Positions 1 through 6,149 of a stretch of DNA of 7,052 nt are shown in pieces. The stretch lies in NCBI GenBank assembly GCA_026707185.1, contig JAPOXI010000018.1:1-7052 (forward strand), read 5' to 3'. The notes below the pieces were generated by a model. It ran no database searches. It saw only the letters and a list, made by a program, of their open reading frames with translations, and was not told the origin of the DNA. The DNA comes from Chloroflexota bacterium (GTDB lineage: Bacteria > Chloroflexota > UBA11872). Position numbers and translations under genes: made by a program. Every line of letters starts with the position of its first letter. Positions within the stretch are counted from its first letter, which is position 1.

Positions 1-1104
1 GTCAACGACGGCTACCGCTACGTCAAGTACAGCCACGCGCCCCGCAACGACTGGCCGCTCGATCAGCACGACTACGCCGCCTGGGTTCAGGATCAGGGCG
101 TCGACCCCTACGACGTGCTGCTCCACAACTTTGACCGGCGCCATCTCACCGGCGCCCTCATGGAGCCCACGCCGGAGAAGGACAACACGCCGCCCGAGGT
201 GCACCAGACCACCTGGGGCACCGAGGCCTCGATTGACTTCATCAACCAGGCGCGCCCGGGCGACCAACCCTGGTTCCTCAGCGTGAACGTATACGACCCA
301 CATCCGCCCTTCAACCCGCCCTGGGAGTACTACCGCCGTTACGACGTGGACGCTCTGCCGGGGCCGTACTTTCGGTCCTCGGACCTGGATCACCAGGGCC
401 GGCTCACGGCATCGGGGATTGACTTTCAGAGCGAGTCGCAACCGCCGGAGGACTTCGAGGGCAAGAAGGTCCAGGCCGCCTATTACGCCATGATCGAGCA
501 AATCGACGACCAGTTCGGTCGACTGCTGGACGCTTTGGAAGCGTCGGGCCAGGCCGATCGCACCATCGTTATCTTCACCAGCGACCACGGCGAGTCGGCC
601 GGCGATTACGGCCTCACCCAGAAGGGTTGCCGGTTCTTTGACGGCCTCAGCCGCGTGCCGCTGATCTGGCGACTGCCCGGCCAGATCCAGGCGGGCCTGC
701 GCAGCGACGCGCTGGTCGAGCTGACCGACATTGCGCCCACACTACTGGAGTACGCCGGCCTGTCCGTGCCCGAGGCCATGCAGGGACAGACGCTGCGGCC
801 CATCCTGTCAGGCGACGCCCCGCCTGACACGCATCGCGACTTCGTCCGCTGCGAATACCTGGACGCCGTCGACAAGCCCGACCACACCTTCGCCACGATG
901 TACCGCGATCGTCGCTGGAAGCTGAACGTCTACCACGGGCACGGCATCGGCGAGCTGTTTGACATGGAAGCCGACCCGCATGAACACGACAGCCTCTGGG
1001 ACAGCCCCGATCACCAGGGGATCAAGCTGGATCTCATGCAACGCAGCTTCGACGCCACCGTGCTGGCCGCCGACCCCGGCCCGCCGCGCGTTTCGTCCTA
1101 CTAG
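1..1104 (+). CDS. Sulfatase (arylsulfatase/alkaline-phosphatase superfamily), 5'-truncated
   Basis: The frame is open from the first base and ends at TAG 1102-1104, giving 367 C-terminal residues; the start lies upstream of the window. Sulfatases hydrolyse sulfate esters using a formylglycine made from Cys or Ser in a CxPSR/SxPSR motif near the N-terminus. That motif and the first metal ligands are not in view, so activity and maturation type cannot be judged. What is visible fits the family: a DPHPPF segment with His at about fragment residue 101, the metal-binding TSDHGE (Asp-His at about 195-196), the following Lys (about 208, in TQKG), a VPLIWRLPG strand, and the usual C-terminal block ELFDMEADPHEHDSLW near the end. 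The layout resembles choline-sulfatase-like or arylsulfatase A-like enzymes, but the substrate cannot be inferred. It converges on the M16 operon with a 58-bp gap. Confidence 0.93.
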   Translation, partial: VNDGYRYVKYSHAPRNDWPLDQHDYAAWVQDQGVDPYDVLLHNFDRRHLTGALMEPTPEKDNTPPEVHQTTWGTEASIDFINQARPGDQPWFLSVNVYDPHPPFNPPWEYYRRYDVDALPGPYFRSSDLDHQGRLTASGIDFQSESQPPEDFEGKKVQAAYYAMIEQIDDQFGRLLDALEASGQADRTIVIFTSDHGESAGDYGLTQKGCRFFDGLSRVPLIWRLPGQIQAGLRSDALVELTDIAPTLLEYAGLSVPEAMQGQTLRPILSGDAPPDTHRDFVRCEYLDAVDKPDHTFATMYRDRRWKLNVYHGHGIGELFDMEADPHEHDSLWDSPDHQGIKLDLMQRSFDATVLAADPGPPRVSSY

Positions 1105-1162
1105 CGCGTCGCTCGCCGTCGAACTCCGACCCGGTCCGGCTGAACGTTCCGCGCCCACGCCC

Positions 1163-2479
1163 TCAGCTGGTCGGGAGTTCAGGCCCAGCGGTCACCAGCG
1201 TATAGGCCGGGTCTGAAATGACGGAGGCGGTCGCGTCGCGCACGTCATCGGCGGTTACGGATCTGATCAGGTCCGCATAGACGCCCAGGTGATCCAGGCC
1301 CAGGCCGTAGCGCTCCATGGTCAGCAGCATGTTGGCAATGCCGTCGTTGCGCTCCAGGCGAAGCGGCAGAGAGCCGATCAGGGCCTGTTTGCTCAGACCC
1401 AACTCCTCGTCGTCGGGCGGCGTGTCGGCCAGTTGCCGCGCTTCGTGCAGGCTGGCCTCGATGGCGCGGTCCACATTCGCGGGGTTGATTCCGGCCCGAA
1501 TCGACCAGGGCTGACGGGTCAGACCGGGCACGACGTAGCTGGAGGCGTGATAGGCGAGTCCCTGCGTGTCGCGAACGTTCGATCCGATGCGCCCGCCGAG
1601 ACCCAGTTGGCCAAGGATGAAGTTGGCGACGATGGTCGCGTAGTACGACGGGTCGGTTCGCCGGATGCCCATCCAGCCCAGGAGAAACTCCGTCTGCGTC
1701 TTGCCCTCGATGGTCAGGTCCTCGCGCCGGACCGCTTCGGCAGTCGCTCTCGGGGCGTCGGCCGCCTGCAGCGCCTGGCGCCATCCAGTTGGCGTCACCG
1801 CGTCCTGCCGCGGGTTCCAGGCGCCGATCGTGCGCTCAGCCAGATCGCGCGTTGCCATTGGATCAACGGAGCCAACCACTGCCAGCACCATTGAGGCCGG
1901 CGCATACGCGCGCATGTGAAACGCCCGCAGGTCGTCGGCCGCAAACTCGCGTACGGTCGCCGCGTAACCGTCTTCGGGCCAACCGTTGGGATTGTCGGGT
2001 CCGTAGAGCAACTCCCGAAACCGGCGGGCCGCCCGCGATCCCGGGTTGTCCTCGGCGTGCGCCAGCACGGTCAGCGTCTGCTCGCGTACCCGCCCGACCT
2101 CGTCCTCGGGGAATGTCGGTTGCGTCAGGGCATCGGCCGCCAGCGTCAGCAGTAGCTCCAGATCCTCGGCCAGCGATCGGCCTCCGAATGCCGCGTACTC
2201 CGTGTCGGCATGAAACGACAGCGTCGCGCCCACATGGTCCAGCGCTTCGCTGAACTCAAGGAAGCTGCGGTTGGCGGTCCCCCGGTTCAGCGCGTCCGCC
2301 GTCAGGCTGGCCAGCCCGGCGCTCTCGCGGGTCTCCAATATCGCGCCGCCGGCGTGGTAGGCGCCGATGGCAACCGATGGCGACGCCGGATTCGGGTAGA
2401 CAAGCAGCGTGGCGCCATTCTGCAGCGTATGCCGCGCGACGCTGTTCGCGTTGATTGCGTGGCGGGAGTCCGACGTCAC
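1163..2479 (-). CDS. M16 family peptidase, non-catalytic partner subunit
   Basis: This is a 438-residue protein with the two-lobed M16 (pitrilysin / processing-peptidase) fold. The GTG start at 2479-2477 is chosen because it overlaps the upstream M16 gene's stop as GTGA and puts the conserved first strand (NGATLLVYPN) about 20 residues in. I see no clear Shine-Dalgarno site, so translation probably depends on coupling. Where active M16 proteins have HxxEH, this one reads S-x-x-A-D (residues 58-62, in GLASLTADAL), so it cannot bind zinc in the normal way. It keeps the C-lobe signature RDTQGLAY (Arg about 303, Tyr about 310), the Arg/Tyr pair that helps hold substrate in bacterial M16B heterodimers. 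The inference is a substrate-binding subunit for the peptidase encoded immediately upstream. There is no signal peptide, so the complex is probably cytoplasmic. The open frame runs further upstream to 2995, but only inside the neighbouring gene. Confidence 0.93.
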   Translation of the reverse strand: MTSDSRHAINANSVARHTLQNGATLLVYPNPASPSVAIGAYHAGGAILETRESAGLASLTADALNRGTANRSFLEFSEALDHVGATLSFHADTEYAAFGGRSLAEDLELLLTLAADALTQPTFPEDEVGRVREQTLTVLAHAEDNPGSRAARRFRELLYGPDNPNGWPEDGYAATVREFAADDLRAFHMRAYAPASMVLAVVGSVDPMATRDLAERTIGAWNPRQDAVTPTGWRQALQAADAPRATAEAVRREDLTIEGKTQTEFLLGWMGIRRTDPSYYATIVANFILGQLGLGGRIGSNVRDTQGLAYHASSYVVPGLTRQPWSIRAGINPANVDRAIEASLHEARQLADTPPDDEELGLSKQALIGSLPLRLERNDGIANMLLTMERYGLGLDHLGVYADLIRSVTADDVRDATASVISDPAYTLVTAGPELPTS

Positions 2480-3762
2480 GCCGCCGCGCCGTTGGCCGCC
2501 GCCGGCATGAACCAGCCGGTCACCCGCGCCGATTCGGACAGGTACGTTCGCGCGACCCGCTGCACGTCGTCGGGTGTGACCCGCTGTAGGTCGTCCGTCA
2601 GCGTCTGCGACAGCCGCCAGCTGGCGGCCATCTCCAGCATCCCCAGCTGCACGGCCTGAGCGGTCACGCTCTCGAGCGTGATTGCGCGCTTGGCGCGCGT
2701 CTGCCGAACCACCCGGTCCAGCTCGTCCTGGCTGGGCGACTCGTCGTGCAGCCGCTGAATCTCGTCCAGGACCGCTTCCTCGATCGGCTCCGGCGCGCCG
2801 CCCGGGTGCAGGATCACCACCACCCGGTGCAGCGACGGATCGACGTTGACCCCCACATCGGCGCCAACCGACGCGGCGATGCCCGATGCCACGAAGCGCT
2901 GGTAAAGCCGCGACGTCCGCAGCGTCCCACCGCCGCCGAATGGTCCGCTGGGCGGTCCCGAAAGGAGCGCGTTCAACACCAGCAACGGCGCGCAATCCAC
3001 GTGTGCGCGTTCCGGCGTGTGGTGACAGAGCATGAGTACCGGGAAGGGTCCCGGGTGATGCACCTCCACGCGCCGCGCTTCCTCTTGCGCCGGCTCGCGT
3101 TCGGCCACGGACGGCGGGGGGCTATTGGCCGGAAAGTCGCCAAAGTGCTGCTCGACTCGATCCAGGAGATTGTCCGTGGCAAAGTCCCCGACCGCCACGA
3201 TCACCGCGTTGCTCGGTCCGTAGTGCTGCCGGTAGTGGCCGAAGAGGTCGTCCCGCGTCATCGAGCGCAAGTCGGCCTTGCTGCCGATCACGCCGTGGCC
3301 GTACGGATGCACGCGGAACGCGGTGGACTCCACGGCCTCCATCAACCGGAACATGGGCGAGGCCTCGTGCCCCTCGCGTTCAGAGATGATGACCGTCCGC
3401 TCTGCCTCAACGTCGTCGGGGTCGAAGACGGCATTGAGCATGCGGTCCGACTCGATCTCCATGGCCAGGTCCAGGTGCTCGGCCGGCAGCGTCTCGTGGT
3501 AGGCCGTGGCGTCCTCGTAGGTGAAAGCGTTAAAGGTGCCGCCCACGCCCTCCACCATGCGGCCGATGTCGCCCGGGGCCAGCCGCTGGGTACGCTTGAA
3601 CATCATGTGCTCGACCCAGTGGGAAGCGCCGCTCATGCCGTGGGGTTCGTCCCGCGCGCCAACGCGATACCAGACGAAGAAGGTGGCGATGGGGGCGGTG
3701 TGTACCTCGCGGGTTAGCACCGCCAGCCCGTTCGCGAGCGCGTGCTCGCGCACGTCGTCCAT
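2476..3762 (-). CDS. M16 family zinc peptidase, catalytic subunit
   Basis: This 428-residue protein is related to mitochondrial processing peptidase beta and bacterial M16B peptidases, which cleave peptides or short unfolded segments inside a clamshell cavity. The inverted zinc motif is intact: H48-W-V-E51-H52, with E128 at the expected distance (in VIISERE) as third ligand. Other family blocks are GGTFNAFTYEDATAYHE (74-90), HPYGHGVIGS (152-161) and the SRLYQRF block (284-290). A glycine-rich stretch (SGPFGGGG, 272-279) precedes SRLYQ. At the place of the C-lobe Arg/Tyr pair it has F290 and A297 (ASGIAAS), so it probably needs the downstream partner to work. The ATG start at 3762 lies 12 nt after a GGGAG, a somewhat long spacing. 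There is no signal peptide or membrane segment. It is the first gene of a two-gene operon and overlaps the next by four bases. The substrate is unknown. Confidence 0.95.
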   Translation of the reverse strand: MDDVREHALANGLAVLTREVHTAPIATFFVWYRVGARDEPHGMSGASHWVEHMMFKRTQRLAPGDIGRMVEGVGGTFNAFTYEDATAYHETLPAEHLDLAMEIESDRMLNAVFDPDDVEAERTVIISEREGHEASPMFRLMEAVESTAFRVHPYGHGVIGSKADLRSMTRDDLFGHYRQHYGPSNAVIVAVGDFATDNLLDRVEQHFGDFPANSPPPSVAEREPAQEEARRVEVHHPGPFPVLMLCHHTPERAHVDCAPLLVLNALLSGPPSGPFGGGGTLRTSRLYQRFVASGIAASVGADVGVNVDPSLHRVVVILHPGGAPEPIEEAVLDEIQRLHDESPSQDELDRVVRQTRAKRAITLESVTAQAVQLGMLEMAASWRLSQTLTDDLQRVTPDDVQRVARTYLSESARVTGWFMPAAANGAAA

Positions 3763-3840
3763 GCTGGCGCGTGGCTCCCGGTCCGAGGGCGCGGGATGCT
3801 ATCACAGGGATTCCGAGCCTCGACGGAGCACCATTTAGCC
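3763..3840. promoter_or_regulatory. Divergent intergenic control region (M16 operon / zincin operon)
   Basis: These 78 bp separate two divergently read operons, so promoters for both strands should lie here or in the adjacent coding ends. The stretch is less G+C-rich than the flanking genes. The best core-promoter-like string is TGCTATCAC at 3797-3805 on +, resembling an extended -10 element, but no matching -35 is visible. On the minus strand TAGCAT (3801-3796) is an even weaker candidate. No operator-like inverted repeat was recognised. The call rests mainly on gene arrangement. Confidence 0.35.
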
Positions 3841-4218
3841 GTGGGAAACCTGACGCCGGCTGCCTTTGAAGAGGTCGTGCTGGAGGCCGTGGCCTCGATC
3901 CCGGACGCCTTGCGCGCCCGCCTGGCCAACGTGGATGTCGTGATCGAGCAGTGGCCCTCGACCGCCGATCTGCAGGCCGCTGACGTCCCCGAGGGCTACA
4001 CCTTGTTCGGCCTGTACACCGGCGTACCGCTAACCGAGCGCACCTCCGGCTACAACATGGTGCTGCCCGACCGCATCACGATTTATCGCGGGCCCCTGCT
4101 GGCGGCATTCGAAGATGTGGCGGAACTGAAAGACGAGATTCGAGCCACCGTCATTCACGAATTCGCCCACTTTTTTGGCTTATCCGACGCCGATCTCGAA
4201 CGGCTGGGAGTTGCCTGA
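3841..4218 (+). CDS. Small metallopeptidase family protein, zincin_1 type (HExxH)
   Basis: This is a single-domain protein of 125 residues, matching the usual size of the zincin-like family often described as PF06262 (former DUF1025). It begins with the typical helix LTPAAFEEVVLEAVASIPD, continues through VDVVIEQWPS and LFGLYTGVPLTER, and ends with the metal motif HEFAHFFG (His106, Glu107, His110), followed by Asp116 in the GLSDADLERLG tail that usually supplies the third ligand. The physiological substrate of this family is not established. I chose GTG 3841 because the family homology begins there and the codons upstream lose the strong G/C third-position bias. ATG 3796, preceded by GAGGG at good spacing, is a real alternative and would add 15 residues. 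Its TGA directly touches the ATG of the next gene. Confidence 0.88.
   Translation: MGNLTPAAFEEVVLEAVASIPDALRARLANVDVVIEQWPSTADLQAADVPEGYTLFGLYTGVPLTERTSGYNMVLPDRITIYRGPLLAAFEDVAELKDEIRATVIHEFAHFFGLSDADLERLGVA
4206..4210 (+). promoter_or_regulatory. Ribosome binding site of the PLP-enzyme gene
   Basis: GGGAG lies 8 nt before ATG 4219 and inside the last codons of the metallopeptidase gene. It supports initiation at 4219 immediately after the upstream stop, and therefore two separate proteins rather than one read-through product. Confidence 0.6.
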
Positions 4219-5295
4219 ATGGACGCACCGGAGCCGCTGAAACCAACGTCGCTGCCAGTCGTCGCTGGCGGGTGGATGGCCTTGCGGAACCCATCCCGCA
4301 GCGGCATCTGGCGGCATCGCCCCGCCCTCGGGCTACCCGTCGACATCCCCGAGATCAGCCTGGGCGAGGGCGATACGCCGATCGTTCCGCTCCAACGCTG
4401 GGGTGCGGCGCACGGGATCCCGCGCGTCGTGGCAAAGCTGGAATACGTGTCGCCAACCGGATCGTTCAAGGATCGCGGGGCAGCGGCGGTGATCGCCGTT
4501 CTGGCCGGTGCGGGAGTGACGTCGGTCGTCGAGGACTCGTCGGGCAACGCCGGCGCTGCCATGGCCGCCTACGCGGCGCGCGCCGGTCTGCGGGCGCAGA
4601 TCTTCGTGCCCGAATCCGCACCGATGGCCAAGCGCGACCAGATTGCCGGCTACGGAGCCGAAGTCGTAGCCATCGCCGGCACGCGCGAAGATGTGGCCAC
4701 GGCGGCCGAACATGCGGCCCACGCCCCCGACGTGGCCTACGCCTCACACGCTCGTCATCCGGCCTTCGTGGAGGGAACCAAGACCTTCGGCCTGGAGATC
4801 GCCGCTGCGCTCACGCACGAACCCCCAATCCACATCGTTCTGCCGGTGGGCAACGGCGGGCTGCTGCTTGGTGCGTTCAAGGCCTACCAGGAGCTGGATG
4901 AGGCGGGATTCCAGGTCCGACTGCCGCGCCTTCACGCCGCGCAAGCCGCAGCCTGTGCTCCGCTGGGCGCGGCCTTTGCCGCAGGCGCCGATATCCCCTT
5001 GCCTGTCCAGGCTCGGCCTACAGTTGCTGGAGGCGTGGCGGTGGGACGGCCGGCGCGAGGCGGCGAAGTCCTGGCGGCTCTTCGCCGGTCCGGCGGCATG
5101 GTGGTCGAAATCGACGACGAGCAGGCGCGCCGGACACGGGCCCATCTCTCCCGCATGGAGGGCCTGGACGTGGAATACACCTCCGCCGTGGCCTTTGCTG
5201 CGGCGGAGCAGCTGCGTGCGACCGGCGTGATCGGCGCCGACGACCGCGTGCTGATCGCGGCCACCGGTAGCGGTCTGAAGGACGCTGGCGTCTGA
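4219..5295 (+). CDS. Threonine-synthase-like PLP-dependent enzyme (fold type II)
   Basis: This 358-residue protein belongs to the tryptophan-synthase-beta fold of PLP enzymes and most resembles threonine synthase, which converts O-phosphohomoserine to threonine. Key sites in order are: SGIWRHRPALG and SLGEGDTPIVPL (28-58), the Schiff-base lysine in SPTGSFKDRG (K84), the substrate loop SSGNAG (107-112), the phosphate-binding VGNGG (210-214), and TGSGLKD (349-355), whose Ser351 should face the pyridine nitrogen. The Cys-rich zinc ribbon that precedes this region in many threonine synthases is absent, and the protein is shorter than typical full-length ones. In the C-terminal part it has VEYTSAVA where the common form is close to EPxSA. 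The exact substrate is therefore uncertain: true threonine synthase, or a paralogue such as a cysteate-synthase or diaminopropionate-type lyase. The start is fixed by GGGAG and by abutting the previous stop. Confidence 0.92.
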   Translation: MDAPEPLKPTSLPVVAGGWMALRNPSRSGIWRHRPALGLPVDIPEISLGEGDTPIVPLQRWGAAHGIPRVVAKLEYVSPTGSFKDRGAAAVIAVLAGAGVTSVVEDSSGNAGAAMAAYAARAGLRAQIFVPESAPMAKRDQIAGYGAEVVAIAGTREDVATAAEHAAHAPDVAYASHARHPAFVEGTKTFGLEIAAALTHEPPIHIVLPVGNGGLLLGAFKAYQELDEAGFQVRLPRLHAAQAAACAPLGAAFAAGADIPLPVQARPTVAGGVAVGRPARGGEVLAALRRSGGMVVEIDDEQARRTRAHLSRMEGLDVEYTSAVAFAAAEQLRATGVIGADDRVLIAATGSGLKDAGV

Positions 5296-5302
5296 CCGTG
5301 AT

Positions 5303-5367
5303 TCGCCGGCTACTGGTTGATTCAGGGCTTCCTGCCGCAAAGCCGTAGCCGGCGAGAGCTGGATTTT
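5303..5367 (+). terminator. Nested inverted repeat between convergent genes, probable terminator
   Basis: A perfect 11-bp inverted repeat pairs 5303-5313 (TCGCCGGCTAC) with 5345-5355 (GTAGCCGGCGA). Inside it a second 5-bp stem pairs 5326-5330 (GGCTT) with 5340-5344 (AAGCC) around a 9-nt loop. The inner stem stacks directly on the outer one, leaving a 12-nt bulge at 5314-5325. It begins 8 bases after the PLP-enzyme stop and lies between convergent genes, the expected place for a terminator serving one or both. The only T-run (5364-5367) is short and 8 nt past the stem, so a classic intrinsic terminator is not certain. Confidence 0.5.
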
Positions 5368-5391
5368 CGCTGAGCGTGCGGCCGCTGCCGA

Positions 5392-6018
5392 CTAGACCGG
5401 CCGTATCGGCGTGTCGGAATCTCGGGGAACCACGCGGATCACGCGCGTCTGCACCGTTAAGTCATGCAGGCTGCGCCGGTCAGGCCTGTGTATCACCACG
5501 TACACCAGCACCACCTGCACCAGAGCTGGCAGAAGGGCAAAGCCGGTGGATTGGGCGACGTATTGCGCGGCCCCAAGCATGGCGCCGAGAGAAATCTCGC
5601 GAGTCAGGATGGGCAGGGGACCGGCCGGGCCGCCGTCCGCGGCGACGAGCCGCAAGCCCAGCACCATCTTGCCGAGCGTGGCGCCGAACGCGGCCTGCAC
5701 GGACCAGCGATACAGCACCTCGAAGACCAGCGTCCATAGCCACAGCGTCGGGTCAAGGGCCGGCGCGTCGAGATCCATGTTGACGACGCCCGTGGCCACG
5801 CCCAGAACCACGACCGCCAGGCCCACCAGCACCGAGTCGATGACGTACGCGCCCACCCGCCGGTAGACGAGGCCCGAATCGGCCGCAAAGCCCCCCAACC
5901 CTCCGGTTGCCGGCGGCCGATCGTTGGAATCCGCCGGCTCCGGCCAATCACGCCGGGCCGGTGGGTCGTCCGGCGACTCGGACGGCGGCTCGCGATCGCG
6001 TTCTGTCGGATCCCTCAC
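5392..6018 (-). CDS. RDD family membrane protein
   Basis: This is a 208-residue inner-membrane protein. The RDD signatures are present: YRRVGAYVIDS (52-62, with Arg53/54 and Asp61), the central FGATLGKMVLGLRLV (111-125), and RSLHDL (182-187) near the C-terminus. Probable membrane segments lie at about 56-79, 92-109 and 160-177. The first 45 or so residues are charged and proline-rich (REPPSESPDDPP and similar), with no hydrophobic stretch, and look like a disordered cytoplasmic tail. The RDD family has no single established function; some members are implicated in ion or small-molecule transport. The GTG start at 6018 is preferred because GGAGG sits 4 nt upstream; the frame stays open to an ATG at 6078, which has no comparable support and would add 20 unconvincing residues. 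It is transcribed alone, converging on the PLP-enzyme gene and diverging from the HAD gene. Confidence 0.9.
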   Translation of the reverse strand: MRDPTERDREPPSESPDDPPARRDWPEPADSNDRPPATGGLGGFAADSGLVYRRVGAYVIDSVLVGLAVVVLGVATGVVNMDLDAPALDPTLWLWTLVFEVLYRWSVQAAFGATLGKMVLGLRLVAADGGPAGPLPILTREISLGAMLGAAQYVAQSTGFALLPALVQVVLVYVVIHRPDRRSLHDLTVQTRVIRVVPRDSDTPIRPV

Positions 6019-6149
6019 GCCGCCTCCGTAAGCCTTCGGACAACACCATTCGGCGGCACTACCCGCCGTACTCCTCAAGGCAGTATCTCACCAGCACGGA
6101 CCAAGCGCCCGGCGAACGCAGCCTCACGCCGCGCGTACACTCGAGCACG
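6019..6149. promoter_or_regulatory. Divergent intergenic region with a 6-bp inverted repeat
   Basis: These 131 bp separate the divergent RDD and HAD genes and should hold promoters for both. I could not find a convincing -35/-10 pair on either strand. The only visible structure is an inverted repeat, CGGCGG at 6051-6056 and CCGCCG at 6063-6068 with a 6-nt loop. It would lie in the leader of the RDD transcript if transcription starts upstream of it, or act as a small operator. Such repeats also arise by chance in G+C-rich DNA. Confidence 0.3.
6023..6027 (-). promoter_or_regulatory. Ribosome binding site deciding the RDD gene start
   Basis: On the minus strand these bases read GGAGG, 4 nt before GTG 6018. 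It is one of the strongest Shine-Dalgarno matches in the window and is the main reason for choosing GTG 6018 over ATG 6078. Confidence 0.65.

Noticed and set aside
1105..1162. Terminator between the sulfatase and the M16 operon
   Set aside because: Only a 4-bp GTCG/CGAC stem (1118-1130) and an 8-bp palindrome GAACGTTC (1142-1149) are present, with no T-run; too weak to call.
2480..2995. Upstream extension of the second M16 gene to an ATG at 2995 (610 residues)
   Set aside because: The extra 172 residues are an Arg/Gly/Ala-rich out-of-frame reading of the first M16 gene; recognisable M16 sequence begins just after GTG 2479, which overlaps the previous stop.
2746..3717. Long + strand open frame antisense to the catalytic M16 gene (323 codons)
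   Set aside because: Its composition is rich in Arg, His and Val without recognisable domains, as expected for a shadow of a G+C-rich gene; the opposite strand has intact M16 motifs.
1163..3762. RiPP (PQQ- or subtilosin-like) biosynthesis locus suggested by the paired M16 peptidases
   Set aside because: No precursor peptide, radical-SAM enzyme or exporter is visible in the window; the neighbours are housekeeping-like genes.
3742..3840. Longer metallopeptidase reading from ATG 3742
   Set aside because: It would overlap the divergent M16 start, and the added residues do not resemble the family; GTG 3841 (or possibly ATG 3796) fits better.
5907..6149. N-terminal extension of the HAD protein by 81 residues
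   Set aside because: It runs through the antisense of the RDD gene's start and the divergent gap, has low-complexity composition, and HAD motif I follows directly after ATG 6150.
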